This document shows positions 1 to 12,832 of a stretch of DNA of 64,000 bases, one piece after another. The stretch's first letter is position 1, and every line of letters starts with the position of its first letter. Location of the stretch: contig CM033715.1 of NCBI GenBank assembly GCA_019671005.1, forward strand, positions 3,348,001 to 3,412,000, read 5' to 3'. The notes beneath the pieces are model-generated. The model had not been told where the DNA came from, made no database searches, and saw only the letters and a program-made list of their open reading frames with translations. The translations under genes were made by a program, and so were the position numbers. Source of the stretch: Hibiscus mutabilis (Eukaryota > Streptophyta > Magnoliopsida > Malvales > Malvaceae).

Positions 1-1158
1 ACCCCAAACCTTAAGCCCATATTGAACCTTAACCTTAAACCCTAGCCCTAAAATTACATCTTAAACCTTAATCCATAACTCTAAACCCTAAAACATAACT
101 TAACCTTAACCTCAAACCCCAAACCCCAAACCCCAAACCTCACACCAAAAAACCATAAACCTTAAACACTAAGCTTTAAACCATGAATCCTAATCCTAAA
201 CCTAAACCATAAATAATAAATCTTAAACTTTGAACCTTAAACCCTAACTCTAAACCCTAAACATTGATCCATAATCCCTAAACCCAAATCATGAAACTCT
301 AAACCCCCAAACCATGAGCCATAAACCCCCAAACCATAAACCCAAAACCTAAACCTTGAAGCCTAAACTTGAACCTAGATATGAACCATAAACTTAAACA
401 TAAACCATAAATCTTGAATCACGAACCTTGAACCTTGAACCCTAAACTATAATTCCTAATCTCTAATCCATTCCATGATCCTTAATCTATAAACCCTAAA
501 CTACGAACCCAAAACCTTGAACCCCAAAACATGAACCCAGAACCACTAACCACTTAACCCTTACACCTTAAATTATAAACCATAAACCCCAAATCATAAA
601 CCCTAAACTCTAAACATTAACCCTAAACTCTAGCCTTAAAACCTCACTATAAACCTTAACTTGTAACCTTAACCCTAAACATGTAACCTAAACCTCACAC
701 CCAAAAACCTAAACCATAAATCCTAAACCCTAAACCTTGAACCCTTAACCGTCGCCCTTGAACACTAAAACCTAAACTCTAGACATAAACCCTAAAACTC
801 AAAACTTAAACCATAAACCCATGAACCATAAACCCTAAAACATGAACCTTAAATCCTAAAATATAAAACCTTGAAACCCTAAAACCCCAAACCATAAACC
901 CTAGACCATCAACCATAAGCCCTCAACCTTAACCTTTAACCCATCTAACCCTAAACCATGAACCCTAACCACTAAAACATAAAACCTAACCCCTAAACCA
1001 TGAACCTTAACCCTAACCCTAACCCTTGACCATGAACACTGACCCCTAACCATGAACCTTGACCCCTAACCCTTGATCCCTAACGTTGACCCCTAAAACT
1101 TGAACACTATACCCTAAGCCATGAGCCCTAAACCTTGAACCCCAACCCCCTAAACCCA
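1..1158. repeat. Degenerate telomere-like CCCTAAA array
   Basis: The stretch is a nearly continuous run of CCCTAAA and one- or two-base variants such as CCTTAAA, CCATAAA, CATGAAC and CTTGAAC. There is almost no other sequence until it stops at about 1158. The plant telomere repeat is CCCTAAA/TTTAGGG, and the C-rich strand on top is the orientation of a left chromosome end. The unit length drifts between 6 and 8 bases, so this is old sequence rather than an active telomere. It may be subtelomeric, an interstitial telomere-like block, or the expanded core of a transposon: two small MULE-type elements in this window (24431-24740 and 48340-48714) carry the same kind of core. The array runs off the left edge. 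Confidence 0.85.
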
Positions 1159-1432
1159 AATACTATTAATGTTTCAAATTAGATGCAAAAACTGTCAATG
1201 TAAACAAACTCAAGTCTTAGCTTGTTTATATGTGTTGCAAGTCTGAGCCTCTGGTTTTACTATTGATAAGTGGTATGCCATTATCTTCATCCAGTTTCTT
1301 TGTTTACATTCAAATGAAAAATTGGCATTTGGGTTAATAACCACTTCATGCTACATATATAATCACTAGGAAATTCAGTAAGCCTTAAGGCAAAGTAATT
1401 ATCTGCCAGTGGATTCCATCTGAAACAACACT

Positions 1433-3137
1433 TCATGCATAAAAACTGTACGTTGAAGCATCTGCGATAATATTCCTTAATCCACCCATTGTTGATGCCA
1501 ACATAATGAACACTCCTATGACTATGCTGCCCTGAAATATATAAGAAAGCAGACATTATTATGAGCCCTGAAATATGTTAAATGTATGCTAGCTCTTGTT
1601 TTAAATCGATTACCCAATTGATGAACCAATTGAGGCTGAATCTTTTTGGTTTCTTGATCACCAGCCACATTATACAGGGAAGCTGTAATTCATGATCAAT
1701 TTAGTTTTAGCAAAATGCAAGGGAAATCAATCATATATCTATGTTGCTTACAAAATACGAAGTGGGAGCAAAACCAAATCCACCAAAAAACCCCAGAAGA
1801 TCTCCAAAGAAAGGAAACGTGACTCCTACGAACAGGGTAAATCCTGCAAACAACCAATACCCCTCGTTGTTCAAGTATTTCCAGATTATTAAGTTACAAG
1901 GATATATTAGGAATAAACTGACTGACCTACATAAGCAGATCGAGTTAGGAGCCTGAGAGCAATCCCTGGTGGGAAGTTGAGCCTTTTGACCATCATATTC
2001 TCCAGCAACTCAAACACGGGCATGGCAAAAACCTGGTAGCTTCCGATGACATGAACAACCACCATCAAGTTCGCCGAGGCGATGAGCCATGCAGGTCTCT
2101 TGAGTGCCATAAGTACATTATCATCAACATCTTGACCGAATGCCCAGTATCCTATCATGGCTACCGGGAAGTAGCAAATAGCATTTATGAAATACGCTCC
2201 AACTGCCCCTTTCCACATTGGTATTCTCGAAGGCCTCTCTGGAGTTGACGGCATTGTGGCCTGAATTTCAAGTGCAACTGCATGCCCCGCAAATGCAAAC
2301 GAGATTTGACCCAGTGCGTTGAACACTCGAAACAACAAGTCTGTTGGACTTGTGTTCTTGTACCCATAGCTCACATTGTCGATCCGACCATGACTCAAGG
2401 ACCCTGCCCAGGCAATGGTTGAATAACTCAGAGACATGACCGCCGCAGCTAATGAAACAGCGGCAACTGAATTGAAATCGGGAAGCTGAGAGAGGAAGAA
2501 ATGGATGCCACCAAAAATCAAGATCCAGTAGGACTGTCTGAGCTGTGTGCAGCTGGTACAGGCAATATCCATGAACTTCTTCAGGCACTTCCCTCCGGTA
2601 ACCATGTACACAATGTTACAGCCAACTTGAACAATCAGCTGCTGTGGCAATACTATCCATCCTCCGAGTTTTTGTCCAAAAGCATATCGACCGAGGTCAA
2701 TGTATCGATCAAATCGTGTTCCAGGGACACACTCATGCAGTTGTATCATCTGCCACATCGTATTCAAGGTCATGCACCAAGATAACATTAGAACTATTGT
2801 TCCTGGACCCCTAACATCAGAAAACACAAAGTCAGACAGAGTTTCCCAACTTCTCTTGGATTTATTGTACAACTGAGTTCGAGTTCCAGCATTGCATACC
2901 ATCCTAGATAGGCCATGGCATAGGGCAAGCTGAGGACGCCTGCGCCTATCATGGCCGTGACAGTGTGAAAAGTTGAGTACCACCATTTGGCTCGCCGAGT
3001 TGGATCTCCTTGGGCCCATTTTCCGTTAGATTGAACTTCCTGGTAGATTCAAAATGTCAACAAAAAAAAAGGTTAAGTATTGGTCACTAGGCAGGAGATA
3101 CTAGCTAACTCACCTTTGGAGGAGAAGTTGAAACCAT
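1433..3137 (-). CDS. LHT: Lysine/histidine transporter-like (LHT) amino-acid permease
   Basis: This is a proton-coupled amino-acid importer of the AAAP/LHT family in the plasma membrane. I read six exons on the minus strand: 3137-3114, 3039-2900, 2810-1927, 1843-1752, 1682-1614 and 1531-1433. All have GT-AG borders and sum to 1,308 nt, giving 435 aa against about 440-450 for the family. The N-terminal part reads KWWYSTFHTVTAMIGAGVLS, the typical first membrane segment. The large exon carries RFDRYIDLG, LAAAVMSLSYSTIAWAG, LEIQATMPSTPE and KRPAWLIASAN, all LHT signatures. The last exon ends in the family's usual STYSFY-type tail. The first exon is only eight codons. Frame is kept across every splice, so the gene looks intact. 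Substrate range within the LHT group cannot be told from sequence. The splice sites are my inference from homology. Confidence 0.93.
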
Positions 3138-4435
3138 TTTTGCAAGGGATGAAGAGAAGATTGAGATATCCCCTGAATGTATGGAGTTGGGTTGGGTCAT
3201 CATCATCATGAGTTTAAGTAAGGCAACTAGCTAGTGCTTGACGGTTACTTTCTTGATGGAATAAAGCTGGTAAGATAATGACATCCCATTTACTTTGGTA
3301 AGAAGCTCTACTAGAAACTTCCTTTAGTTGAGCGAAAGGACATTGTTGGCATCTCCGCTTTTTACGAGCTCTGGACCCTAAGCCAATGAAGGGAAGTTTA
3401 GTTGGTTGGTGCTTTTGATCAACCCTAAAATCATTATACATCTTTCTCTACTGCTTTATAGTTGAAATTAAGGCCTTAGTTCCTGTAATAAAATGATTAA
3501 AGTGAGGAGGCTGCTTGCTTATGCAAAAGTTGGCGGAGTTCAGTGTCTTTAATTTGAGGCCCCATTATCCGACTGCGAACAAAACTACAATGATAACACA
3601 GATTTCCACTCATCTTCATTAACATTATCGTCACTTTTACATCATACTGATCCAAATGAATCTAGACTAATACTCTTCTAGTGGTTCAATCCACATGAAA
3701 AATAAATAGGGTGTTGATAACTCAGAATTGCTTTTTCTTCATAATATTCTTCATTGCTTTCTTTCTCTTTTTTTTTTATCACTTTTTAGCTTTGTTTGGT
3801 ATAGAGGATGGAAAATTAAAATGGTAGAAAAGTAAAAGGATGAAATATATATATTTTTCTTTCTATTGGTGTCTTTGGTTGGAAAGATAGAAAATTAGGT
3901 AAAAAATAAATTTATTTCTTCTCTATTGCTTAGTATTGCTTAGTACAATGAAAAAGTAAGAATTAAGAAAATTAACTTTACAATTATACTCTTATACTTA
4001 TGTTGTTTTATTGATATTTTTAGTGTGATATAATTTACTTGTGATTTTTATTGGAATGTTGCTTATTTAAATATCGTTCTTTTAAATCTCAATGCAACAA
4101 TTTTATAACAAAACATTTAAAATAAAAAAGTTCATAAAACTAATAATTTAAATTATTATAAAATATTTACTAAATATTTAATTTGTGGCCATGTTATACA
4201 TTTCATTTGTAACCTAGAAATATATTCACATCTTCCCCACTTTCCTTCACAGCAATATCACCCAAAAATAATCTTTTTCATCCGTACCGCTCTCTCATCG
4301 ACATCTAGGTGTTATATGAGGATGATTGATGAATAGGAAGAAATCAAAAGAACTGAATTGGAGAAAGATTTTGGTGAAGTAGTGTGTTTTTTCTAGAGTA
4401 TAAAAATAATACCGATAAAGATTTCAAACTTGGCA
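3138..4435. other. Upstream intergenic stretch, no gene seen
   Basis: This is the 5' flank of the LHT gene. It turns A/T-rich after about 3700. The part from about 3780 to 4290 has the look of an old AT-rich MITE, with a 'tttgtttggta' type start, but I could not find matching ends. No coding region is supported. Confidence 0.5.
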
Positions 4436-4444
4436 ATGATTTAA

Positions 4445-4902
4445 GGCATAGTGTTAAAAAATACCCCTAAAGTTTGATTAAATTGTCATTTTGACCCTTA
4501 TTTTTTTAAGTAATTTAGTCTTCAACGTTTTATTTTGAGTCAAAATGATCCCATGTGGATGAAAACTGTTAGTTAACTGGCGATAAACAACTTGAAATGA
4601 CTTGGCAGAATGATACGTCAAAAGAACAAATATTTTAAATTTTATAAAATTATATTTTGATTGATGTGTTATTATGTAAAGTCAGCATATTTTTCTATAT
4701 GACATTGATATTGCGACGTGCACTGTCATGTAAATTTGTAATATCATTTCAAGTCATTTACCGTTGGTTGAGCAACAGTTTTCATCCGCAGAATGGTCAT
4801 TTTGACCCAAAATGAAACGTTGAGGTCAAATTGCTTAAAAAAAGAATAGGGGCCAAAATGACAATTTAATCAAACATTAGGGGTATTTTCTAGCATTATG
4901 CC
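4445..4902. mobile_element. MULE-type MITE with long terminal inverted repeats (family G)
   Basis: The element is a near-perfect inverted repeat. The left end begins GGCATAGTG and the right end closes CATTATGCC, and the arms match inward for well over 100 bases. It is flanked by an exact 9-bp duplication, ATGATTTAA, at 4436-4444 and 4903-4911. A 9-bp target duplication with long inverted repeats is the mark of Mutator-like elements. There is no coding capacity. The same family forms the core of the tandem array at 33.4-34.8 kb, and a fragment lies at about 47520-47640. Confidence 0.85.
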
Positions 4903-4911
4903 ATGATTTAA

Positions 4912-6898
4912 ATTCGATACAATTGTTTGGACTTCACAAGATTGCCACTGAAGGGCCTTACTATGAGCCTCAGGCCGGGCGATGGCTTTGAAGTTACCTG
5001 CTCGTGCAAAGTGGTAAAAATCCCCTTTGAATTTGGGTTTTAAAATTTGTATTTTCTCTTGAATTTGGAGAAGAAAACTCTTGATCTTTAGTGTTGAGTT
5101 TCTGGGTGTTGCCGCGTTTGAGATCTAGTGATTCTAATCTGTGTGTAATCCGCATGGGATAAAGTCTGTTGTATACACTCCATGAATAAGGTATTGCCAT
5201 TGCATATTGCTATTTTGTTTTGAATGTTCAGTTTCAATTTCTTTGTAGTCTGGCCCAGGGATTTAAACTGTGGTAGGGTTTCGTTTTTGGTCGCGTTGCG
5301 TTTAACATAACGGATGCTATTGCTATTGTTGCGGCTATCACAGTGGTGAATTTTTCAAAGAACAGATGCTATTGCGGCCATCTTTCCGGTATAGAGGAAT
5401 TTCAGTGAATGGTTCTTCATGTTGATACATGTATATCTTAATATCCGGTACACAACGAAAAAACTTGGGGCAATTTGTTAAAGTTGAATCATCCCTCATT
5501 TTGTGAATATAAAGCTTTGATAATGGTGATTCTCCGAGATATGCTGACATATTTGATATGCTTTAAACTTGTTAACACAGCAAAATTTTACAAAATATGC
5601 TAAGAAAATGCGTCAAATTTGCAAATTGAGGAATACAATTCTGACAAATGTCAATACTTCCTGATCAATCGGTTCCTTTTATCACTGACTAGTGTACGCA
5701 AATCGCAGACAAGCAGTAGGATTGTTCTTTTCCGTTGTCGGTTTGATCTTCATCAACCAGTTCTGATCAGCTCAGTCACAGCTACAAGCAACCATGGATA
5801 ATGGAGGAATTTGGATAGTTATACATATACATAGATACAAGTACATGTTACAGCTTTCAGCTTTGTGGTTGTGTTTGGGAGTGTGAATCCCTTTTCCTTG
5901 ATTATTGATGAAGTTGTTTTCTTATAATTTTCTCATGTTACTCTCATTTTTATTTTTCTTAAAATATTATGTTTTATAAATGAACATGTATTTTATTTGT
6001 CAGATAACACCTCAATGTCGACGAGGGAGCAGTGCCGACGAAAGAGGTTGTTTTTGGGTGTTATTTCTGTAAAGGAAAGATGGAGGGGAAAAGAAATTAT
6101 AAATTATAAATATGGAGGATTAAATGTGTAATTATATAAATTATTTTATTTTGGTGGCCATAGTGAAATAATAGTTTATGGACTATCTAGGTAATTTATC
6201 TTTCATTTTACTGTGCTAACTCAACACTCGTTAGTTTCTAACAACAATTAACAGTCGAGTGACTAAATATTTAAAAAACAAAAACGTTTTAAAATCGGTG
6301 ACTAAAAATGTACTCTTACTTAACATAAGTGATCATTCTAGTAATTTACTTTTTCTAATAGCAGACAAAAGAAATAAAGTGTCACAAATTAAGATTCTTT
6401 TCGGTTGTGTGATTTTCACTCTTTGCCTTTTGCTTCCAAGAAGATTGGTATAAAGCAAATCATAATTGAGTAAAAATACTACAATCTAACATGATCCTTT
6501 TGCTTCCATTTCAACACTCGTTAGTTCACAATCAATATTGTTTCTGCAATTTAAAAGTGTTTTAAAAATATATTTAATAATCATCTTTCATCTAATTTTA
6601 GAACACGCAAACGGGTAATTAGTATTATTATTCAAATTGACCACTTGGTCCATTTCACATAATTAAACAAAGTAGGATGGTTTCAAAATGATTTTTGTAG
6701 TTGACGACAGGTACCAGTCTATAGCTTCTCTATTTTCAAACATGCTAATGAAATCACTTTATATTCTTACAAGAAAGCAAGAAAAATCCGATGAACTTGA
6801 CACACATTATGCTTGGTTAAGATGGTGTGTATCCAGATGAAGAAATTCTGTGGCTATTGATACTACATTATAAAGATTTTCCATATTAATCCATTTTG
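4912..6898. other. Intergenic stretch without a recognisable gene
   Basis: Short open frames occur here, but none shows a family motif or plausible exon structure. A dispersed repeat lies at about 6030-6350. The rest is ordinary AT-rich spacer between two minus-strand genes. Confidence 0.45.
6030..6350. repeat. Dispersed repeat, uninterrupted copy
   Basis: The segment from the 'ggaggggaaaagaaatta' motif (about 6077) through 'ggactatctaggtaattt' (about 6180) to the 'tagtaattta' end recurs at 48030-48092 plus 50045-50300. There it is split by about 1.95 kb of later insertions. The copy here shows the unbroken order. Family unknown. Confidence 0.6.
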
Positions 6899-9705
6899 TC
6901 AATTAGAACGTTTCGTCTTGTCTGCCAGTAGAGATTTTCTCCTTGAATTTATCTCTTTAGCCCAACTCTTTCCAATCTCTGTCTGAAATTTTCCTGAAAA
7001 AATCACAAGAGAAGAACTAACAGTAAGGATCAAAAAAGATGTCCATGGTTTCCTACTTCAAATAATCTACTCTACCTTCTGTTGAAAGGAAAAATTCATC
7101 CAGCACCTTTCCATGTTCTGCAATTGCATCATAATATCAAATAATAGATTTAGATAATAATAATATACAAAAAATTATCGAGACCTTTCACATTTTTAAC
7201 CATAAATAAATAAATCCCCTTACCTATTTCATATTCCAGTGCTTGCAGAATCAATTCAACCTAGTTGTGAACACATAAATTCAATAAAAGAGAGGAAAGA
7301 TCAATAGTTCTATATTTATATATGTGGGTGAGGGATAGACAATACAGGCCCACAGCATTAGCACAACCAAAATCAGTTACTCGTATTGAGTTTGCATCAT
7401 AGAAACAATACAATGTAATAATGTCAATATAATAATGTATCGACTATTTTGTTAAACCCCGATATTCCCAACCTCCATTTGCTTTTTTGTTCCATCCTCG
7501 TCAACAAGAAGGTTGCTACAAATCAAACCTGTGAAGATCTAGTCAGCCGGTCTTTACAGCTCCCCCCCCCAAAAAAAAAAAAAAAAACTTCCCGTATGCA
7601 TCTAATAAATATAGCATATAACCTTATCCCAAATACAAGTTCTGAGAGAGAGATTCATTGGAGCAGCATATCCAGTTAACACTTATAACAACTAACAAAC
7701 TAAGACATTTAACTTTCAACAAAAAATCATCTCAGGTGAAAAATCTCTCTGCGGGTTTGTGTGGGTGAGCATGCACAAACAAATAAATTCCATCACATAG
7801 CAATAGAGCATACCTTGTCAAAATCTTTCACAAGGTTAGCCTCCAGAGAAGAATTATTTTCATATTCTTCCCAAAGTTGTTGGATCTCCTCGGCTGCAAA
7901 TAAAAAGTACCAAATTAAGATAAATCGATAAAACAAATAAACAGTTTAGTAACTAAAGATTCCCAAAAGTACCTCTCATTCCTCCACCCAGAATGCCGCA
8001 CATTTCAGTTAATGCTGCTTGCTCGCGTCTGCTTTTTTCTTCTTTAGGCACGCCACATGATGGTGTTATATCTCCAACAATGGCTGTCAAAATTGAAAAT
8101 CTGAACTCAAAACTCAAATTGTAAGTTGCATCTGATTGTGCCTTTGCAGGCCATATGTGCACCAATATATAGCATCAGATATGTGGTTGCTCAACATGCA
8201 CCCCCCATCCCCCCACCAAAAAAACTACTTAACACATCAACCTCATAGAAATGCATGTAAGAGAATCAACAAGATGATTCTAAAAGTTCAACATTGTCAA
8301 CCATTTAGATTATCATAGTAAAACTTCTATGGTACCTAATTTATAGATTTCCCTTTTCCTTACTTTTAAGGAAAACAACTTCTGTACCATTGCCGATTTT
8401 AACATCCTAAATATTTTTGTAGCATGGCTATTCCAAATTAGAAGTGCACTAATGATTACGATGAGATACAGGCATGTGAAAGTACCTTCTGCAATATCAT
8501 GGACAATTGCAATATTGATACACCTGCAAAGTTAGAAGGAAATGACATAAAGCTTACCTAAATAACATTCAACAAAAGCAGAAAGCAAATAAAAGTTCAA
8601 AAAACAAAGCAAGCATAGAAAACCACATATGTGTTATTAAACTCAACCAGGGACGGAACTATATAGGGGTGGAATCGCCCCCACCCCCGAAGATTTTTTT
8701 TTTCACTTTTGTCTCCCTATATAATTTTTTTTTCTAAAAATTAGTTTATTTATGAATTTGCCCCCTCCCCCACTTTCAAACATTTATGTTTTGCCCCCCC
8801 TCCCAACCCCAAATCCTAGCTTCATCCCTAAACTCAACTCCAGTCAAGGAAAATAAAAAAATAATCTATTAGCTAGCTAAATCTCCTAAAGTTTCCCTCA
8901 ATTAGCATGAATGAAAATAAATAAAACTAAATCACCATCTACAAACATGAAAGTTGACACATTAATGAAGAACAAGAGCTCTGATATATCATATGATCAT
9001 GATAAGAGTGAACCTTTCTCTATTCACACCAGGAAGGTCACCAGCGATCAACGCCATCAACGCCATGCGGTACATATGATCTGCAATTGATTCAGGACCC
9101 TCTATCCCATGATTGATCCAACCCTTCCTTTTTGTGGTCTATTAGATGAAAAACGTAATTAGTAACTATAATCTTTTCTTCCCTGCATGATTCAACTGGA
9201 AACTACGGTCAATAAAGGTGGGTTTAAGCAAAGATAACATTAACATAGCTATTAGAAGCTTAAATTTCTATTTTTCGCTCTCCAGCCATGTTTGTTCACT
9301 CTTACTTAGTATCTAAACAGCTAATGGTGCTATTAAACTTTTGAGTAGCTTTCAAAATTTTTACTCAAAACGCCTTTAATTACACTAGTAAAGTCGTTGG
9401 GAATTGAAGACTATAAAGAAATGGAAAGAAACGGTACGAATTTACGTTATCATTTATACCTTGAGACTGTGGCACAATGTGAGAAAATCAATGGCAGAGG
9501 TCGTCGGCGAATCGGTCTCAGACGTAATGGTAGATTTCCCAGAGCAAGGTTTGTTAGAATGGACAGAGAAGATCCTCGGTGTCGGAGCTCCGGAAGAGTA
9601 AATGGGTCGAAAGGAGTATGCGCGGGTCATGTGAACAACCGGCGAGCGGCGATGTGCAAACCTAAATATCGAAGGCGCGCAGAACATACAAGTATTATAA
9701 GCCAT
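6899..9705 (-). CDS. HD-domain 5'-deoxynucleotidase, HDDC2 family, with organellar presequence
   Basis: This is a metal-dependent HD hydrolase, related to human HDDC2 and yeast Ygk1/Ygl101w, which dephosphorylate deoxynucleoside 5'-monophosphates. Eight exons: 9705-9460, 9138-9014, 8523-8486, 8083-7973, 7893-7814, 7260-7224, 7117-7076 and 6993-6899. They sum to 774 nt (257 aa) with every frame kept. Metal-binding residues are visible: H103 (ADHMYRMA), H132-D133 (AIVHDIAE) and the Asp in VKDFDK (197-200). The segment VGDITPSCGVPKEEKSRRE and the tail KFQTEIGKSWAKEI are family hallmarks. Residues 1 to about 60 are rich in Ser, Arg and Thr with few acids and precede the conserved domain; I infer a plastid or mitochondrial transit peptide. 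A small MITE sits in intron 2. The gene looks intact. Confidence 0.92.
8648..8829. mobile_element. Small MITE inside intron 2 of the HD-domain gene
   Basis: The ends CAGGGACGGAACTA and (reverse strand) AGGGATGAAGCTA form imperfect inverted repeats. The element is flanked by AAACTCAAC at 8639-8647 and 8830-8838. The inside is C-rich on one strand. The GGGACGGA-type terminus is common in plant hAT-like MITEs, which make 8-bp duplications, so one matching base may be chance. It should not disturb splicing: it lies over 100 bases from both splice sites. Confidence 0.7.
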
Positions 9706-11049
9706 TGTGTAAGCGGAGGCGGGCAGGTCGTGCGCCGGAGATTTAAAGCTTTGAGTTTGCGGGTATTTGATGGGGGTCCGAGAAACAAGGTTCTATTTGG
9801 TTGGGCTACCGATCAACTTTGGTCTAAATGCGAAAACTAAGGCTTTCTTCAGACTTTCTCACTGTTCTACGTTTAACGAATCCCCTTCATGTGTGACCCT
9901 TTTTGAGGAAAACTAAAGGCTCAAAAACATCCGTTTAAGTTAAAATTAGATATTTGAGTTAAAAATCAATTAAATTTATTAATTTCAAAGTTTGGTAAAT
10001 AATAAGTTAGGATAAAATCTTTAAATTTTAATAAGCCGTTAATAGATTTTTTTTTGAAATCAACAGTTTTGACATAAGAATTATAAAGATTCATTTAGTC
10101 TTAACAATTATAAACTTCACGTATTTACAACGCGAAATTTGTAAATTAATATTTTTTGTTTTTTATTCTCAAACATTTATATTTGTATTAAAATTTAATA
10201 ATTAATTAAATTATATTAAAATTAATAATATAAATAATAAATTAAAATATAGATCTTTTAAATATATTTAGTAATATTATATTAAAAAATTATTTTTCAT
10301 AATCTAATTAATATTAATAATTAATAAACTATTTAAATAAATATCGAATATAATCATGTCCTTATATATTATGAGAAAAGCAGGAGACGCCATTGTTGCC
10401 GCAAACTTGTTCATAAATATTCTTAATTTTTTGAAAATGTATATACACCTTGTAAATAAAATAGTTTAAATATGTGTCTCTTAAAATAAAAATTATTTAT
10501 TTTTTTATTGAGACATTTGTTGGGTCATATTTTAATGCTCCCTTTTAGTCTTTTATAGCTGATATTTATAACAAATGTGTGTTTCTTTGAATAAATATAA
10601 TCAAAAAAAAACTATGGGTGGATGGATGGAGCTTTATCACAAAGTGGTACCCATATTTGGTCTAAACAAACACAAAAGGCCGTGAATATATTTATAATTA
10701 TTTATTAATTTATTTATTTTAACTTGTATTTTTTTATATAAAGTAATTTTCCGGAACTTATTGTGTTTGGATGTTGAATATTGGAACCCAGCCAATCAAT
10801 CCCGATCCCCTGACATGGGCTGCAGAGGGATGGGTCAAACCCAAACTCTTGAGGATGTTGCCCAAAAACCATACGTTGTGAAAACGAAAAATATAGCTAA
10901 ACACTTGAGTTGCAATTTCTTTAGGGTGAATGCATGTCTGCCAAGTTAAAATTGAAATTTATAGATACGATCACTTATATAATGTAAAAATTAAAATATA
11001 TTATTAGATGAATATAAATTTATAATTGAGATTATGTACTTTTTTTAGA
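9706..11049. other. Intergenic AT-rich stretch
   Basis: The first 200 bases hold the promoter side of the HD-domain gene. From about 9950 to 11040 the sequence is extremely A/T-rich, with no coding region and no clear repeat ends. Confidence 0.45.
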
Positions 11050-11500
11050 TAAATTATTTTTATTTACCCAAGAAACAGGAAACTCTGCTACAAATACAAA
11101 ATGTATACAAAACTATAAAGAACTATATACCCTTTACATCAAGTCCCAATCTATACAAAGTTTCCTATTAATAGTCCCACAAAAATTCAGATTCTTACGT
11201 AAAGAAACTAAACTCGTAATACTATTTACAATACCATCCTCATTCATTAGAGAGCCCTGAAAAACTCAAGCATTCGTTTTTCTCCATACCAAGTAAATAA
11301 AAGAATTTCAAGCAAACTTAAGGGTAAGAACTACCCTTAAGCTTCGAAACAGCCCAACCAAACTCATAAATCCAATCTCCCACGCGTCTAAATAACTGAC
11401 ACAACATCAAAATTCTCTTCTAAATACGATTCAGAAATCGCAACCGAAAAAAAGAATTTAGTCTCCGGCTCAAAACCACAAAAAAAACACAATTATCCAT
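11050..11500 (-). mobile_element. 3' end of a LINE (zf-RVT region), decayed
   Basis: Read on the minus strand, broken frames give a cysteine-type motif CGFEPE, then an ILLFTWYGEKRM-like segment and ALSNEDGIVNSI. This is the order of the zinc-binding zf-RVT tail of plant L1-type LINE reverse transcriptases. Several stops interrupt it. The minus-strand 3' end closes with a short A run at about 11041-11048. Only a 5'-truncated tail remains, as is usual for LINE copies. Recognition rests on short patches, so confidence is moderate. Confidence 0.55.
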
Positions 11501-12215
11501 TTCTTTTTTCTCCTTTAAAAATCTCATCATTTTCAACTTTTAATTTCAACCATTAATTTATACTCTTCTAATGGCCCAAAATCAATGTAAAACTAAAAAA
11601 TATATATCATGTTATTGGACACTATAATATATTAATTACTATTTATTATTTAAATCAATTATGAACATTGGATTCAAAGCACACTTTTGTTTTTGCCTCC
11701 AATTTCAAAGCATATTTTTCCAATAGTTTGTGTGTGGGACTGAACCCATAATTATTTTAAAACACATATATACACCTTAAGTTAAGTGAACTTTGAATCT
11801 GATGAAAGCTTGAAGAAATTAAAGACATGTGCATGATAACAAAATGTTTTGTCTTAATCCAGCTAACCTTATATATCATTGTCCAAAACAAACAGATATA
11901 AGCTCATTGGGTAAACGCCTTTGTTGTTGGGAAAGCTTAATTACATTTGTCAATTATCATAAGAATTTAAACGCATCCAAACTCTGGGTTCTTTTAATCT
12001 GTTCCAGTGCAATAGTAAACTACAGAGAGGAACCTTGACGCAAAAATCAACTGAAACCTACCCCTCCTAGATTTTGTTGGAGACAAGCAAGGAACGAGTG
12101 TGTGTTGAAAAAAAGCAAAAGTTTCATAAGATTCATTCACATCTTAGTGCGTCTAAAACTCATTATCTAAAAGATATTTGAGAATAAAAGATAAGCAGTT
12201 TGACCAACAGGTTAA
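11501..12215. other. Intergenic stretch, nothing recognised
   Basis: AT-rich spacer between the LINE tail and the next MITE. A 69-codon open frame near 11829-12038 has no family motif and no supporting context. Confidence 0.4.
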
Positions 12216-12832
12216 GGGCCAATTTAGCATTGCTTTTGAAAAGTGCGGTAAAAAAGTGCTTTTCAGAAGTGCTTCTAAATTTTTTAGTTTGAGATTTAAG
12301 TTTTTAGTATTGCTGTCAAAAAGTGCTTTTAAGAAAATAAATTACTATTTTTGACATGATATTGTAAGTTATATATATATAATCGATATTCAAATTCTTT
12401 AATGTTATAATATATAAATATATCAGCTTAAATTATCATAAAATATAAAAAAAATATTTATTATAAATACATATTTTTCTAATAATTACACGTGTTTCAT
12501 GAAAATATTTTATATAAAAAACTTGACATGAATAAATATATATAATATTTAAACTAAAAAATAATTTATTAATTATATAATTATATATTCGTAAAAATTA
12601 TAAATTTATAAATTTTAAATAAACATAATAGCAAATGAAGATTAAAATAGTAATTTAGCTCTCAAAAGCACTTTTTCAACTGCAAAAGCTAAAAATTTTA
12701 ACTTTTGTATATGCGTTAAAAAATACTTTTCAAACGCATTTTTCTCCAAAAGCTAGCTGTTTAGCATTGCTTCTGCATCTAAAAGTGCTTTTGACCCCAA
12801 AAGCACTTTTAATAAGCAATGCTAAACTGCGC
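12216..12832. mobile_element. Inverted-repeat MITE, TTTAGCATTGCTT termini
   Basis: The left end reads GGGCCAATTTAGCATTGC and the right end, reversed, GCGCAGTTTAGCATTGC. Both arms then continue with repeated AAAAGTGCTTTT motifs. The core (about 12340-12650) is nearly pure A/T. There is no open frame. The termini resemble hAT-type MITEs of eudicots. I could not find a convincing target duplication, so the exact ends are uncertain. Confidence 0.7.

Noticed and set aside
9397..9840. 147-codon plus-strand frame
   Set aside because: It lies opposite exon 1 of the HD-domain gene and has no motif; the minus strand explains it.
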